Shown: positions 1-10,446 of the stretch, piece after piece
How positions within the stretch are numbered: position 1 is the stretch's first letter
Layout of the letters: each line of letters opens with the position of its first letter
Assembly: GCA_026008535.1 (NCBI GenBank)
Contig: BRKX01000009.1
Coordinates: forward strand, 50,589,001 to 50,653,000
Reading direction: 5' to 3'
DNA length: 64,000 bases
Origin: Perilla frutescens
Lineage: Eukaryota; Streptophyta; Magnoliopsida; Lamiales; Lamiaceae
Translations under genes and position numbers: made by a program
The notes under the pieces: model-generated
Seen by the model: the letters and a program-made list of their open reading frames with translations, nothing else
Databases searched by the model: none
What the model was told of the DNA's origin: nothing

Positions 1-237
1 TTGGTGAGACAGGATTGAGTTTGCATATTTTTTTTACTTGAATGAAGAGCATGTGTACAGTTTCATGAAATAAGAGAAGGGTTAGTGGATTGTGGATGGT
101 TGTGTTGTAATCCTAACTTTGAGTGTGTTCAGTTTAAGGCAGCCGGTACTTGATGTGTCATTTTCTGTATTTATTTTAGAGTATGTTCTTTGTTTAGATA
201 TGCTCGAGGACGAGCATTGTCTAAGTGTGGGGGGTTT
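1..237 (+). other. 3' end of an Athila-like internal region with polypurine tract
   Basis: This is noncoding sequence. At 203-216 it has the self-complementary CTCGAGGACGAGCA block, followed at 223-237 by AAGTGTGGGGGGTTT, a typical polypurine tract that abuts the TG of the LTR at 238. In plant Athila/Tat-type elements this block sits at the very 3' end of the internal region and primes plus-strand DNA synthesis. Its presence means the LTR at 238 acted as a 3' LTR for an element lying to the left of the window. The small open frame at 92-286 is not convincing as a gene. Confidence 0.7.
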
Positions 238-1593
238 TGATTGGGCTTATTCTAGTTGTTCTCATTTATGCTATTTCATGCCTTAACCACTCGTTCACTG
301 CATGTTTTGGAAAGATTTGATGTGTTTTTAGGAGATGTGCAGGTGGAAGGAATGAAGTGAAGAAATGCTCCATCTTTTGAAGAATGCAAACAAACAGCTC
401 GTAATACAGTCGGTTTGGGCATACCGCCAGAGGCATGGGCCGAGAAAATTCCAGAACTGAAGCTGTGCGCGACTTGGGCCTGTTTTGTGCGAAAATCTGA
501 TCCAGCCCAAGTTCTAGACGCGGATTTATGATCTTCATAGCCTAAAAGGAGTCCTATCCTTGAAAACTTCCTAGTCTAGATATAGAAGATTTATTTCCTT
601 GTTGGATGCTTAATTTTAGGGATAGCTTTTGATATATTAGGATTTATTTTGACTAGAATAGATTTAATCCATCTCAGAAACGCCGCAACGTACCAGAGAG
701 AGACGCGGAGAACAGATTTTTATTCTTCTATTTTCATTCTTTTCATTATTACTACAAAAACAATAATTTGAAGTTCAGTTCTGATTATGAATTCGAGCTA
801 GATTCGTTCCATTCCGGGATCAACTCACGAAGCTCTGGCCAATTAAATCTGTGAGATCTAAACGTTTTTTTTCTCGATTAATTCATGCATGTGTATTTAT
901 TATCCTCCGTAAGTCGAGTCGTGATTGTTTCAATTAAACCGAGTAGTCACGAATATTCGGAGTATAGGAATTAATCACTAGCCAATTAATTCGGCCATAC
1001 ATAATCGTGGTTTAGGATTAATTAGTGGTAAAATCAGTAGCTAATACTGTGGGGATAATAATCTGGTTCGGTGATCCTGTGTCAGAGTTCGCTAGATTAG
1101 AATCGGGTTTCTCTCGAGCATAAAGCAATCGGCTAATTAAATCTATAAGAGTGTCTCTTTTTGGTTGTTAGTTGATTAGAGAAAATGTGTGGTGATGTGT
1201 CTTCTTACCATTCGAGAAAATACGGAGAAATAGGGATGTGTCAGTAAGTGTCTTCGGCATCCGCAACTGATTTACATGTGATAATTAATTGTATTCTTGA
1301 ATCGAGGTTCAGTATAATTATGCTAGTGTGGAGTAGTTGATATCCAGAATATTTCTAATTATTTGTTTAAACCCGTTGCTCGTGTGTGCATTTTAATTCC
1401 TTGTTATTTAATTATTTTCGTGCACTACAGTTTATACCCATAAATTTCCCCCCTTTTAAAGTTAAGCAGATTGAAGATTTAGAATAATTCTCACCGGTCC
1501 CTTGGGAGACGATCTTGCTCATCGCTGTACTGTGCAGTTTGGGCAAACCGACTGCTGTCGGAACATTTATTTTTGGTGCAAAACGACACACCA
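238..1593 (+). repeat. LTR of an Athila-like Gypsy element (E1)
   Basis: The LTR starts TGATTGGGC directly after a polypurine tract and ends ACACACCA six bases before a tRNA-Asp primer binding site, giving 1356 bp with TG...CA ends. Its last 624 bp (970-1593) recur at 2474-3097 with few substitutions and no visible length change. It is flanked by a PPT on the left and a PBS on the right, so it served as a 3' LTR and as a 5' LTR, as in a tandem element array or after LTR-LTR recombination. I see no convincing TATA box in it. Confidence 0.8.
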
Positions 1594-1598
1594 AATTT

Positions 1599-1615
1599 TG
1601 GCGTCGTTGCCGGGG
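1599..1615 (+). other. Primer binding site, tRNA-Asp type (E1)
   Basis: TGGCGTCGTTGCCGGGG differs by one base (C to T at 1603) from the complement of the 3' end of plant tRNA-Asp. It lies 5 nt after the LTR end. A tRNA-Asp PBS is typical of Athila-lineage Gypsy elements. Confidence 0.85.
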
Positions 1616-1696
1616 ATCGGTTTTAAGCAGTTATTATTCTAATATTTTTAGTTTGCAATTTTTTCTTTTCTTGGTTTTTCTTTATTTGCAGGAAAT

Positions 1697-2466
1697 ATGG
1701 CTGAACCTGCTTCCTTGATCCGAGAGTTGGGCCGTCATCGAAACAATAGGCCTATTTGCATCGTTCTACCTACCATCGTCCACAATGCAGAGATTCGGCC
1801 GGGGTTCATACAAGTGCTACCCAAATTCAGTGACGCACCTGGAGAGAGTGCGCACACGCATTTAGCAGAGTTCGACTGGATTTGCTCTACCCTGCGTCCT
1901 CAAGGCTTTACGGACGACAACCTGCGCTTGTTAACTTTCTCACACACATTGCAAGGCCGAGCAAGGGAATGGCTTTTTGATCTCCCACCAGCTTCGATTA
2001 CTACATGGGATGAGATGGAGGAGCATTCCTATGCAAATTTTTCCCAGAGTCACGAGCTGTGAATCTTAGAATGGCCATCAGCAGCATCAAGCAAAAATCT
2101 AATGAAAGTCTAGCTAATTATTGGGCGCGATTTCAGGAGTTGTGCCGAAGATGCCCAGACCACGGGTTCTCTGATTATCAGTTATTCACTAACTATTTTT
2201 ACCGTGGTATGACAACTTTTGATAGGAAGATCGTGGATGCTGCTAGCGGAGGGTCTCTCACCAACAAGACTCTAGCAGAGGCGAAACAACTCATCATCGA
2301 CATGGTCTCCGATGGCCAGCAATATGAGGATGATGATGATGACAGATACTGGTCTGTGAAGGAAGTTGAGAGAGCAGAAAATTCCAGAGTTAATGAGAAG
2401 ATTGATGCTCTGACTTCTCTTATCCGAGGCCTAGCTCTGACTTCTCTTGTCCGAGGCCAGAGTTAA
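1697..2466 (+). pseudogene. gag: Truncated, frameshifted gag (E1)
   Basis: This is the N-terminal to central part of an Athila-type Gag capsid protein. The ATG at 1697 lies just after a pyrimidine-rich run ending in TTTGCAG. The first frame (1697-2062) holds the capsid-like stretch ending RAREWLFDLPPASITTWDEM and is terminated by a frameshift near 2040. The second frame (2059-2466) continues with ESLANYWARFQELCRRCPDHGFS and the DAASGGSL motif typical of Athila Gag. At its end a 26-bp unit (GCTCTGACTTCTCTT...) is tandemly repeated (about 2406-2456), as is CCAGAGTTAATGAGAAGATT. The second copy runs straight into LTR sequence at 2474. Zinc knuckle, protease and all of pol are missing, so it cannot support transposition. 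The family assignment is by eye. Confidence 0.75.
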
Positions 2467-2473
2467 TGAGAAG

Positions 2474-3097
2474 ATTAATCACTAGCCAATTAATTCGGCC
2501 ATACGTAATCGTGGTTTAGGATTAATTAGTGGTAAAATCAGTAGCTAATACTGTGGGGATAATAATCTGGTTCGGTGATCTTGTGTCAGAGTTCGCTAGA
2601 TTAGAATCGGGTTTCTCTCGAGCATAAAGCAATCGGCTAATTAAATCTATAAGAGTGTCTCTTTTTGGTTGTTAGTTGATTAGAGAAAATGTGTGGTGAA
2701 GTGTCTTCTTGCCATTCGAGAAAATACGGAGAAATAGGGATGTGTCAGTAAGTGTCTTCGGCATCCGCAACTGATTTACATGTGATAATTAATTATATTC
2801 TTGAATCGAGGATCAGTATAATTGTGCTTGAGTGGAGTAGTTGATATCCAGAATATTTCTAATTATTTGTTTAAACCTGTTGCTCGTGTGTGTATTTTAA
2901 TTCCTTGTTATTTAATTATTTTCGTGCATTACAGTTTATACCCATAAATTTCTCCCCTTTTAAAGTTAAGCAGATTGAAGATTTAGAATAATTCTCGCTG
3001 GTCCCTTGGGAGACGATCTCGCTCATCACTGTACTGTGCAGTTTGGGCAAACCGACTGCTGTCGGAACATTTATTTTTGGTGCAAAACGACACACCA
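2474..3097 (+). repeat. 3' part of the E1 LTR fused to gag
   Basis: It matches 970-1593 base for base over 624 bp with scattered substitutions and ends with the same ACACACCA. It begins inside the LTR at a short microhomology (ATTAA) with the gag sequence, so most of the internal region and the first 732 bp of this LTR copy have been deleted. No target-site duplication can be checked because the left end of the element lies outside the window. Confidence 0.85.
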
Positions 3098-4437
3098 CCC
3101 ACCAATGGGGTAACTCTATTTTCTAAGCCACCTTCCCTATGCGCTGCAAAATGGGTAGTAGCCTAATATATTTTGGCATCAAGTGAGGGTCCCACCCTCG
3201 GGATGCTTTTGACAATCATTGGTCTGGGAACTTAACCATGATTTGATCTCCCACTCCAATATTCAACAAAGAGTTATTTCTGATCCGCATATTTCTTCAT
3301 GCGATTTTGTACTTTCTCCAGATAGCTTCGGGTGAGGTCGAGATTTTGCTTCCACTCCAGAGAGAAACTCTATGCCGGCAAAATACTAGAACCTTGTGGG
3401 GTGTCAATCGAGTGTAAGAAGAGTGGTTGCTGCTTGGTACATATCTCAAAAGGCGTACCGTTGATGGTAGAGCACTCAATGCCCAAACTGAGCAGCATCT
3501 AGAAGCTTCACTCAGTTCCTCTAGTATTAAGTTGAAGTGCTTCGTTTTCCCATCAGACTGGGGATTAAAGTTTGAGCTCATATTTAGCTTAGACCCTAGT
3601 AATTTGAAAAGCTCGGTTCAAAAGTTATCGGTGAAGTGGGAGTCTTGATCATTGACAATATCTTGCGGCAGTCCCTAGAACTTAACAATATGCTTAAAGA
3701 AAAGTTGAGCCATCTCTTCCCCGGTGATTGTCTTCGGGGCTGGTACAAAAGTGGCGTACTTTGAGACTCGATCTATGACTACCACAATCGCATCCAGGTC
3801 TTCTACCTTGGTTAAACCAGTAATAAAGTCCATCGAGACGCTCTTGCATAGTGGTAAAGGTATGGGGAATGGCTCAAGTAACCCTGCTTTCTTGTATCAA
3901 TCCGCCTTGTCCTGCTGGCACACCATGCAAGTGCGGACAAACGTCTCAATCTCATCTCGCATCTGTGGCCAGAAATAAGTCCTCTATACGAAGGCCATAA
4001 TGCGCTCTTTGCTTGGGTATCCCGCCCAGAGAGTGTTATGACACTCCGCAATGATTGATCTTCACAGGTCACCATGTTTTGGACATAGAGGCGGTTTTCT
4101 TTAGTCTTCAAAAGTACCTCTTCGAGCTAAAAGTTTTGAGTTTTCTTTTGCTCGACTAGGTTGAGTAGTCCCAGTGTTGTAGGGTCCTCCTTGGTGAGCT
4201 CGTAGATCTTGTTCTTTAAGTTAGCGATTTCCTTGCTGAAGGCAAGGGCCGCTACCACTTGGGGGTCTTCCAAATCTGCCCTACGGCTTAGGGCATCTAC
4301 AACATGATTGCTAGAGTCTGTCCGGTACTCCAGTGAGAAATTAAACTCCGCAAGAAACTCCTACCATATTGCTTGCTTAGCAGTCAGTTTTGGCTTGGTC
4401 AGGAAGTAACTGACTGTTATATTTTCCGTCTTGACCA
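3098..4437 (-). pseudogene. pol: Gypsy (chromovirus-like) pol fragment: RNase H end and integrase
   Basis: Read on the minus strand from 4437 down, the fragment starts at the end of RNase H (LTKPKLTAKQ..., then SSNHVVDALSRRADL near 4300). An integrase zinc-binding region follows with the CMVCQQDKAD Cys pair near 3907-3940. Then comes the catalytic core: SMDFITGL near 3830, VNDQDSHFT near 3640 and FNPQSDGKTKHFN at 3520-3581. It ends with the GPY/F-like end (IGKVA.KIELPHWW) at 3098-3290. At least three frames and several stops are needed, so it is dead. It ends at 3097 against the E1 LTR piece and at about 4438 against the LTR of element A. Both are later insertion or deletion edges. No LTR or chromodomain of its own is visible, so the sublineage is unsure. 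Confidence 0.75.
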
Positions 4438-6127
4438 TGACGTGCAGTCATTTTGCGGTCAGAATAAATTTTTTCTGAATTTATCCTTAGTGCCCACAGC
4501 GGGCATAGCCAGCAATGTGAGTAAAGGGCCGTACCCACGAGGAGCTCTGAATTCTACCTTCCAATGTCACCAGCTTAAAATGAGTTTAGATTGTTGTGGT
4601 CACCGTACTGTAAACTAAATCTTGCAAAAATAGAAATAATAAAAAAAAAAGAAAACAAAGAAAATAATTAGTAGTAAAATATTCGAGATTAGAACTTCGA
4701 ATCAAACTTAACAAACACTTTCCCGATCTGGACATACCGATTTCTTATGTGAATTAAATCATCCAGTTAAAGGCACCCGAATTTCTTCATTTGTGCCCAA
4801 TCCATCCATTCACATTAGATTAGAGGTGATTTCTCGTCCCCTAATCTCCAACTTGTTACCCAACCCTGATTTCTCATTTGATTGTAAGCAACAAGCAGCT
4901 TTATGCCCTAGATGGACCCAGATCTATTATAGACACTGATTTCTCATGTGCCCACAATATCCCGTGATGTACCCAGTCCCTTTATGATCAATACACAATT
5001 ACAATTCATTGACCATGTATAGATGTAGCGTGCCCAACTCCAATTAACGAGTGATCAACTACATTAATTAGCTTAACATGTTTTAGTGCAACAAAGAAAT
5101 CAATACACGACGGAAACTAAATTCACACAATGTTATGCCCAAACTGCCTCACGGTTTTTACATGTTTGTTAAGTTATCATCTCCATTCAGTCCGGAATAA
5201 AAGATCTAGCCACGCATGCTAGACATAAACATAAAGGCAATATATAAAGACATGATATTAAATAAAAACTTATTAAAATAATAAGAACGAGCCTCGACTC
5301 TAACATCGAACTTAACAACATAAACTGAAAATCCTAAATGCCTACGGGTATAAGGCCTGAGGTTGTTCAATGGAAATTAAAAATGCAAGTAAAAGTAACG
5401 TAATAATGTATATGGCGTGTGTGAATGATCCTCTCTAGTGGTATTTATACAGGTAGGTCGAAACTGTAGCATCCTTGGCCCACAAGTAAGTTTGAAGCTC
5501 AAATCTGCCCATGAAAATGACTTAATTCTGGATTGGGCTATCAGCGTGCCCATTCTTTTCTTTTTTGGAAGATGCACTTTCCTTGTAGGGACAGATCAAC
5601 TTTCCTTGTATGGGTAGGTCAACTTTCCTTGTAGAGTAGATTCTGATTCTATCTCTTCAGCTCGTGCCAACAGGGGGACAATTTCCTTGTGGAAAAGATT
5701 GATATTTTAGAAGATTCAAGATAATTTCTCCAAATTAGGTAATATCCTCTTTGATATGATCTTCTTTCCTTATCGAACAAAATCTAGAATATCTTAGATG
5801 TCTTCTTCCAAACTTCTCGTGTTGTGCCCACAATAAGTCTGTCAAGATTAGAATCTCTACGAGTCTTGTGGGCATAACGACCATTTCTTAGCAACATTGG
5901 AATGTGATGAACTCTACAAGCTGGCACCTTTTTCATGGAGATTGGTGCTATGAAAATCTCATCGAGCTTTCATTGTCGTATTTAAGCTCCAAATGCCCAC
6001 AATGCATGATTTTGCTCTCTTCACGCCAATACTCATATTTCTGGCTCTTTCCGACTCTAAAACAGCAAAAATAAGGACAAAGAACGAGAAAAAGACTCCA
6101 AAAATACGAGAGAAATTGGACTTGTCA
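4438..6127 (-). repeat. 3' LTR of Athila-like element A
   Basis: On the minus strand it starts TGACAAGTCC at 6127, next to a PPT, and ends GCACGTCA near 4438. The total is about 1690 bp. Near its end it carries the CTCGTGGGTACGGCCC block equivalent to the 'ctgtggatacgac' block seen near the 3' ends of the other Athila-type LTRs here (near 11813-11829 minus, and 57850 plus). The start is well supported. The end is placed where integrase/RNase H sequence of the neighbouring fragment resumes and could move by a few bases. Confidence 0.7.
5441..5449 (-). promoter_or_regulatory. TATA box of element A LTR
   Basis: The minus strand reads CTGTATAAATACCACT here, a good plant TATA box (TATAAATAC) about 680 nt inside the LTR. 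This is a normal place for the end of U3. Transcription would run toward lower coordinates. Confidence 0.55.
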
Positions 6128-7667
6128 TATCTACCCACTTGAGATATGCTTGTCCTCAAGCACGGGGTACAACGTGCCCAAAAGAAAAGAAAGAAAATAA
6201 AAGAAAGGCAGAAAAGACAGACAGACAAAGACTCGACAGAAAGCATGCATAGATATAATTCCTTTCGGGCACAGAGGCTAAATTACTGATCTCATAAAAC
6301 AACATGTAAACTGCTTAACACATTATTGTACCCACTGCATCATCAAAATGAACTAATTGATGGATTCACTTATATTTTCCTCACTTAAAGTGTTTTGGGC
6401 TCAGTGTATACGCTCAATGAAAACATATTTGAATTGAGTGTCACCATAGGCTTGCAGTTGCTCTTTTTCCTCCACCACTTCTTAGAATCGAGAACACACA
6501 TATGCTAAGGACTTAGAGGTTGTAATGGGGCTACGGATTAGGTAGGAAATATTTGAATCTGAGTTCAATTTAGTCAGGTTTGCCTTTTAGGAGGATTTAT
6601 TCTTGACTCTTACTGGCCTTTGCCACCGTACCCATTTTACTTAAGCTCTTGCTTCTGATTTTTTTCATTGTGGCCATTCTGAGCTTTAGATATTGAGGGG
6701 TTTCAATACTTAGCTTTTTTTTACCCCTTCTTTTTTTTCTTTTTTTCTTTCATCTTGGGTACTTCGTGCCTTGTAACACACCATATTATCTTTCCCTTGT
6801 GCCCATATGGTCCTTTTTTGTAGGTTTTGTGAAAGGAACATAACCAGGACATTGTGAATTTTGGCTCAAAAAGACTGAAAAAGTAATTTAAAGGGTGGTT
6901 TTATTTGATCTTGTGGGCTCAGAAAGAAGATTACCTAAGCATTTTGTGTACTCTCAAATTCATTATGACCTTTGAATAGAGCAGAAGCAAATTTTGGTCC
7001 TCCTAAATTCAAGGATGCAAAAATCACACAAGAAAGAATTATTGAAGACATTATGAAGATATGCGCAATTCCTCACAGGTTACTTAGTTCATTCAACATT
7101 TAAACAGTGTTATGAGCATGCCGACATGAATATGCAAATAAACAAGCTGCCTAATGGTCACAGTACTCTAGACTCCATGCTTTTAAGTTCAAATATCTAC
7201 ACATGCTTGACTCAACTTAAACCAACAAAAGAAAGTGAAATAACTCTTACCCACACACTTTGCCTTAGGCAAAGTGGGTGTGAAAAGGTTATTTCACTAA
7301 CCAAAACAACTCAACAAAAACTAGGTGACCATCCCACCCACACAATTTTCCTTAGGCAAAGTGGGTGAATAAGGTGGTGACCGAAAAAAAAGCAAACAGA
7401 CTCCAAATGCCCTCACCACCCACACACTTTTCTGTAGGCAAAGTGGGTGAACAAGGGTGACTATAGAAAGATAAAAACTGGACTAATGGAAAGAGGGAAC
7501 CAGATCAGAGAGGGCACAATATTCAGTAAATCAGGCTTGCTTGAAGTGGCATGGAGGGCATTTGCCAATGCATTCCAGAATAATAGCCATCTTTTTTTCG
7601 TGCCCTGTACTGTAAAAACACAACTAGAGAGAATCGTAAAATTTATCCTATCCACTAGAAAAAAAAC
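6128..7667 (-). other. PPT and noncoding 3' region of element A
   Basis: The minus strand at about 6128-6165 reads GCTTGAGGACAAGC followed by CTCAAGTGGGTAGA, the Athila-type pre-PPT palindrome and a degenerate PPT. The rest, up to the end of integrase at about 7668, has long T and A runs (6719-6752) and no supported protein. Long noncoding regions between pol and the 3' LTR are usual in this lineage. It contains the triplicated hairpin at 7250-7450. Confidence 0.6.
7250..7450. repeat. Three tandem hairpin-forming repeats
   Basis: Three units about 80-85 bp apart each contain CCCACACA...(C/G)TTAGGCAAAGTGGGTG-like sequence, at 7250-7282, 7335-7369 and 7415-7450. In the first, CACTTTGCC (7256-7264) pairs perfectly with GGCAAAGTG (7268-7276) around a 3-base loop. 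The right arm AGGCAAAGTGGGTG is kept in all three, while the left arm has decayed in the second and third. They lie in the noncoding 3' region of element A. Confidence 0.7.
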
Positions 7668-8450
7668 TTAAAAGAAAATAACAGAATTAAAATAAATTGC
7701 AAGAAAATAAAAAAATCTGGGTTGCTTCCCAGTCAGCACCCTGGTTATTGTCGCGGGCACGACGCTTACTTTCTTCTTCACGTAGATGGGCTTGATGTGC
7801 CTGACAGATCCTAAAACAGGATCCTTGTGCTCATAGTAATGCTTCAGTCGTTGTCCATTCACCTTGAAACTTCCTCTAGTGTTCATATTTGTTCACTCCA
7901 TGGCTCCATTTAGGCATGAGGTATGGACCAAAAAAGGACCAGTCCATTTAGATTTGAGATTGCCTCCTATCAGCTTGAGTCTAGAATTAATCAACAGAAC
8001 CTATTACCCACGCTCGAAACTTTTATGTCGAATGATTTGATCATGAGCCTTCTTCATTCTCTCTTTGTGGAGAACTGCATTGTCATAGGCTTCAAGCCTA
8101 ATCTCTTTTAACTCTTGCAACTGAAGCTTTCTTTCATTCCCAGCCTCATCCAATTTCATATTGAACTTTTGTATTGCCGAAAACGCCTTATGCTCTATCT
8201 CAACAGGTAGATGACAATTCTTTCCAAAAATAAGACGGAATGGGGACATCTGAATGGATGTTTTGTAGGTAGTGCGATATGCCCACAATGCATCTACCAG
8301 CTTGAAACTTCAATCCTTGCTCTTCAGATTTACCACTTTTTGCAAAATAGATTTGACTTCTCAGTTGGACACTTTGGCCTGCCCATTAGCTTGAGGATGA
8401 TATGTCATGGTCAAACTGTGCCTCACTCCATATTTCTTGAGCAGATCCCT
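7668..8450 (-). pseudogene. pol: Integrase C-terminal half (element A)
   Basis: Read down from 8450, the frame holds KKYGVRHSLTMTYHPQANGQAKVSN, the end of an Athila-type integrase core. The catalytic glutamate position of the usual ...GQ.E.SN block reads A here. The frame is then broken. At 8288-8004 it continues with WAYRTTYKTSIQMSPFRLIFGKNCHLPVE and a basic helical tail. A further frame (7886-7668) gives FKVNGQRLKHYYEHKDPV, the typical Athila integrase end. The zinc-binding domain and first catalytic Asp are deleted. The start of this segment is a deletion junction with RT at about 8450, not a real gene start. Confidence 0.8.
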
Positions 8451-9015
8451 TATGACCATGTTGAGCTTTCTGTAGTCTATGTAGACTCTCCATCTAATTT
8501 GTAACCGTGTGGGCACAAGCTCATTTTTTTTATTTTTCACCACCTGGATCCCTGACTTCTTAGGCACAACATGTATTGGGCTGACCCATTTGCTGTACGA
8601 AATAGGGTAGATGATGCCCATGTCCAGCAACTTGAGTATCTCCTTGAGCATGACCTCCTTCATGGCGGGGTTCAACTTGCATTGTAGATCCCACACTGAC
8701 TTTGCATCATCTTCCAAAAGAATTTTATGCATGCAGACAGTAGGGCTAATGCCCTTGATGTCAGCTAAAGTCCATCTGATAGCTTCCTTATACAATCTCA
8801 AAAGTCTAAGCAACCAGTTTTCTTCTACAAGGGTCAGACCCTTGCTTATGATCATTGGTAAAGTCTCATTCTCTCTTAGATATGCATACTTTAAATGCTC
8901 CGGAAGATCTTTCAGTTCTAGCTGTGGTGCCTCTGCACATAGGGTATCATTTTTTCAGTCTGACTTGTGGTGGACAACTTGTAATCCACCATTCCACATG
9001 GGATTTTCTCCAGGG
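8451..9015 (-). pseudogene. pol: Reverse transcriptase N-terminal part (element A)
   Basis: From 9015 down, with one frame change near 8880-8860, the protein reads through LKDLPEHLKYAYL-like sequence, WTLADIKGISPTVCMHKILL, MKEVMLKEILKLLDMGIIYP, SKWVSPIHVVPKKSGIQVV and WRVYIDYRKLN. These are the hallmark blocks before the RT fingers in Athila-type pol. The frame runs at about 8450 directly into integrase without a stop, so the palm with its catalytic Asp pair and the whole RNase H are gone. Upstream it is cut by the solo LTR at 9021, beyond which protease and gag continue on the same strand. Confidence 0.85.
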
Positions 9016-9020
9016 AATAT
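9016..9020. repeat. Left target-site duplication AATAT of solo LTR
   Basis: AATAT directly precedes TGTTGGATTT at 9021 and matches 10442-10446 exactly. Confidence 0.85.
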
Positions 9021-10441
9021 TGTTGGATTTTTTTCAAATTAAACCACCACATAATCTATTTGGTTGTTCTTTAATCCTAATATCATGTATTCATATTTTA
9101 TGCAACACATATGTTTTATTTAACTAAGTTCAATTAAACATATAATCAGTTTTCGATTCTACTTAAAATAGAAACATAGATAATTGAAAAATAACTTATA
9201 ATTGAATGACGGGTTGAGGATAAGATTAAAGGTCTAATCTTGCTGTTTAGATGATGATGATCGATGCCTCCCACAGTGCAATTCAACTTCTCGATCTTCT
9301 GCTGTATTCCCAGACTGTATCTAGATTCCGGATGGACAGAATACTACTAGATAATTATGGATTCTGTAGAGATCAAGAGATGACTGAGGGGCTGATTTTC
9401 TGTATGTGTATTTTCGATCCCCACCCCCTTATTAATAAGGAGGTGGCCGAAAATATAGGGTTCCAAACCTACCGGGTTTGGGCGTCAAACTCCTTTTCTA
9501 TCTCCAGTCCATTAAAGTCATATTGGGCTACAACAGGGATCCAGAATAATATTAAATTGGCCCACTAATTTATTTAATTCCCAATATCCAATAAACTTGG
9601 GATATGATTAAATAAATTAAATATTACTTTTAGTCCACTAAAGAAGTAATATTGACCTATCAGTTTAATACATATTTGTGAATATGCTTTCTCCTTTAGT
9701 TCAACCATTCCCCGTGTTTAAGATCTAATGTTCATTAATTAATTATATAAGCCTCTGACAGCTATAATTAATTAATATCTAAAACCTTGAGTAATACCAT
9801 ACAAGCTTTATCATGTACGGAATAAATTCCACATGCATGGTTTCAACATGAACTTGTGTTTTCTCAAGAGAACATGATCAACCTGGTAAACCAGGGCACG
9901 ATACTTATATATATTGCACGACACATCATGTATACAAATGCGATTACCTAAGATATCGAGTTTATTGATTCTATAAGAGATTCTCACCCATGGATAAATC
10001 AAAGTAATAAACAAAGCACACATATGTTCGCCAATAAATATAAGTTAAGAACCCGAACTCTGTGGATCTTTGTTCTCTAACTTATAGTGTTAGAGTAGAG
10101 AACAATATCCTTTCGTGATCCTCCTCAATACACTTAACAAGTGTATTATAATAATCAATCAATTAAGACAAACTAACTATCAGATTATTCTACGGTGTAC
10201 TGATGGTGTATTCAGGACCATCTAAGCCGTGAGTCTTTTAATACAATACAAGGATCTGATGATATGATCTTACTGTGTGTTTACCCACACCATATCATCT
10301 ATAGTATAAGTATATTGAATCTGCATAAACAATTATATAATAATATAAATGCAAACAGTGACTGCAATAAGATTCAATCTATATCATCATATCATCAGAA
10401 AAGTATACAAAGACATGTTCTTCCAGTATACATAACTAACA
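9021..10441. mobile_element. Solo LTR, probably Copia type
   Basis: This 1421-bp segment begins TGTTGGATTT and ends ATAACTAACA, so its ends form the short inverted repeat TGTT...AACA. It is flanked by a perfect 5-bp duplication, AATAT. No PBS, PPT or coding region is found inside, and it splits the pol of element A. It is therefore a solo LTR left by LTR-LTR recombination of a full insertion. TGTTGG starts are most common in Copia LTRs. I could not fix its orientation. Small open frames inside it are not supported. Confidence 0.85.
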
Positions 10442-10446
10442 AATAT
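10442..10446. repeat. Right target-site duplication AATAT of solo LTR
   Basis: AATAT follows the LTR end ...CTAACA and equals 9016-9020. Confidence 0.85.

Noticed and set aside
1599..1615. tRNA gene fragment
   Set aside because: The tRNA-complementary stretches at 1599, 15021, 21716, 41694, 51521 and 57969 are primer binding sites next to LTR ends. No cloverleaf is present.
9021..10441. Full-length non-autonomous element (TRIM/LARD)
   Set aside because: It has one continuous LTR-like segment, with no internal repeat of the ends, PBS or PPT. The TSD brackets the single unit, so a solo LTR fits better.
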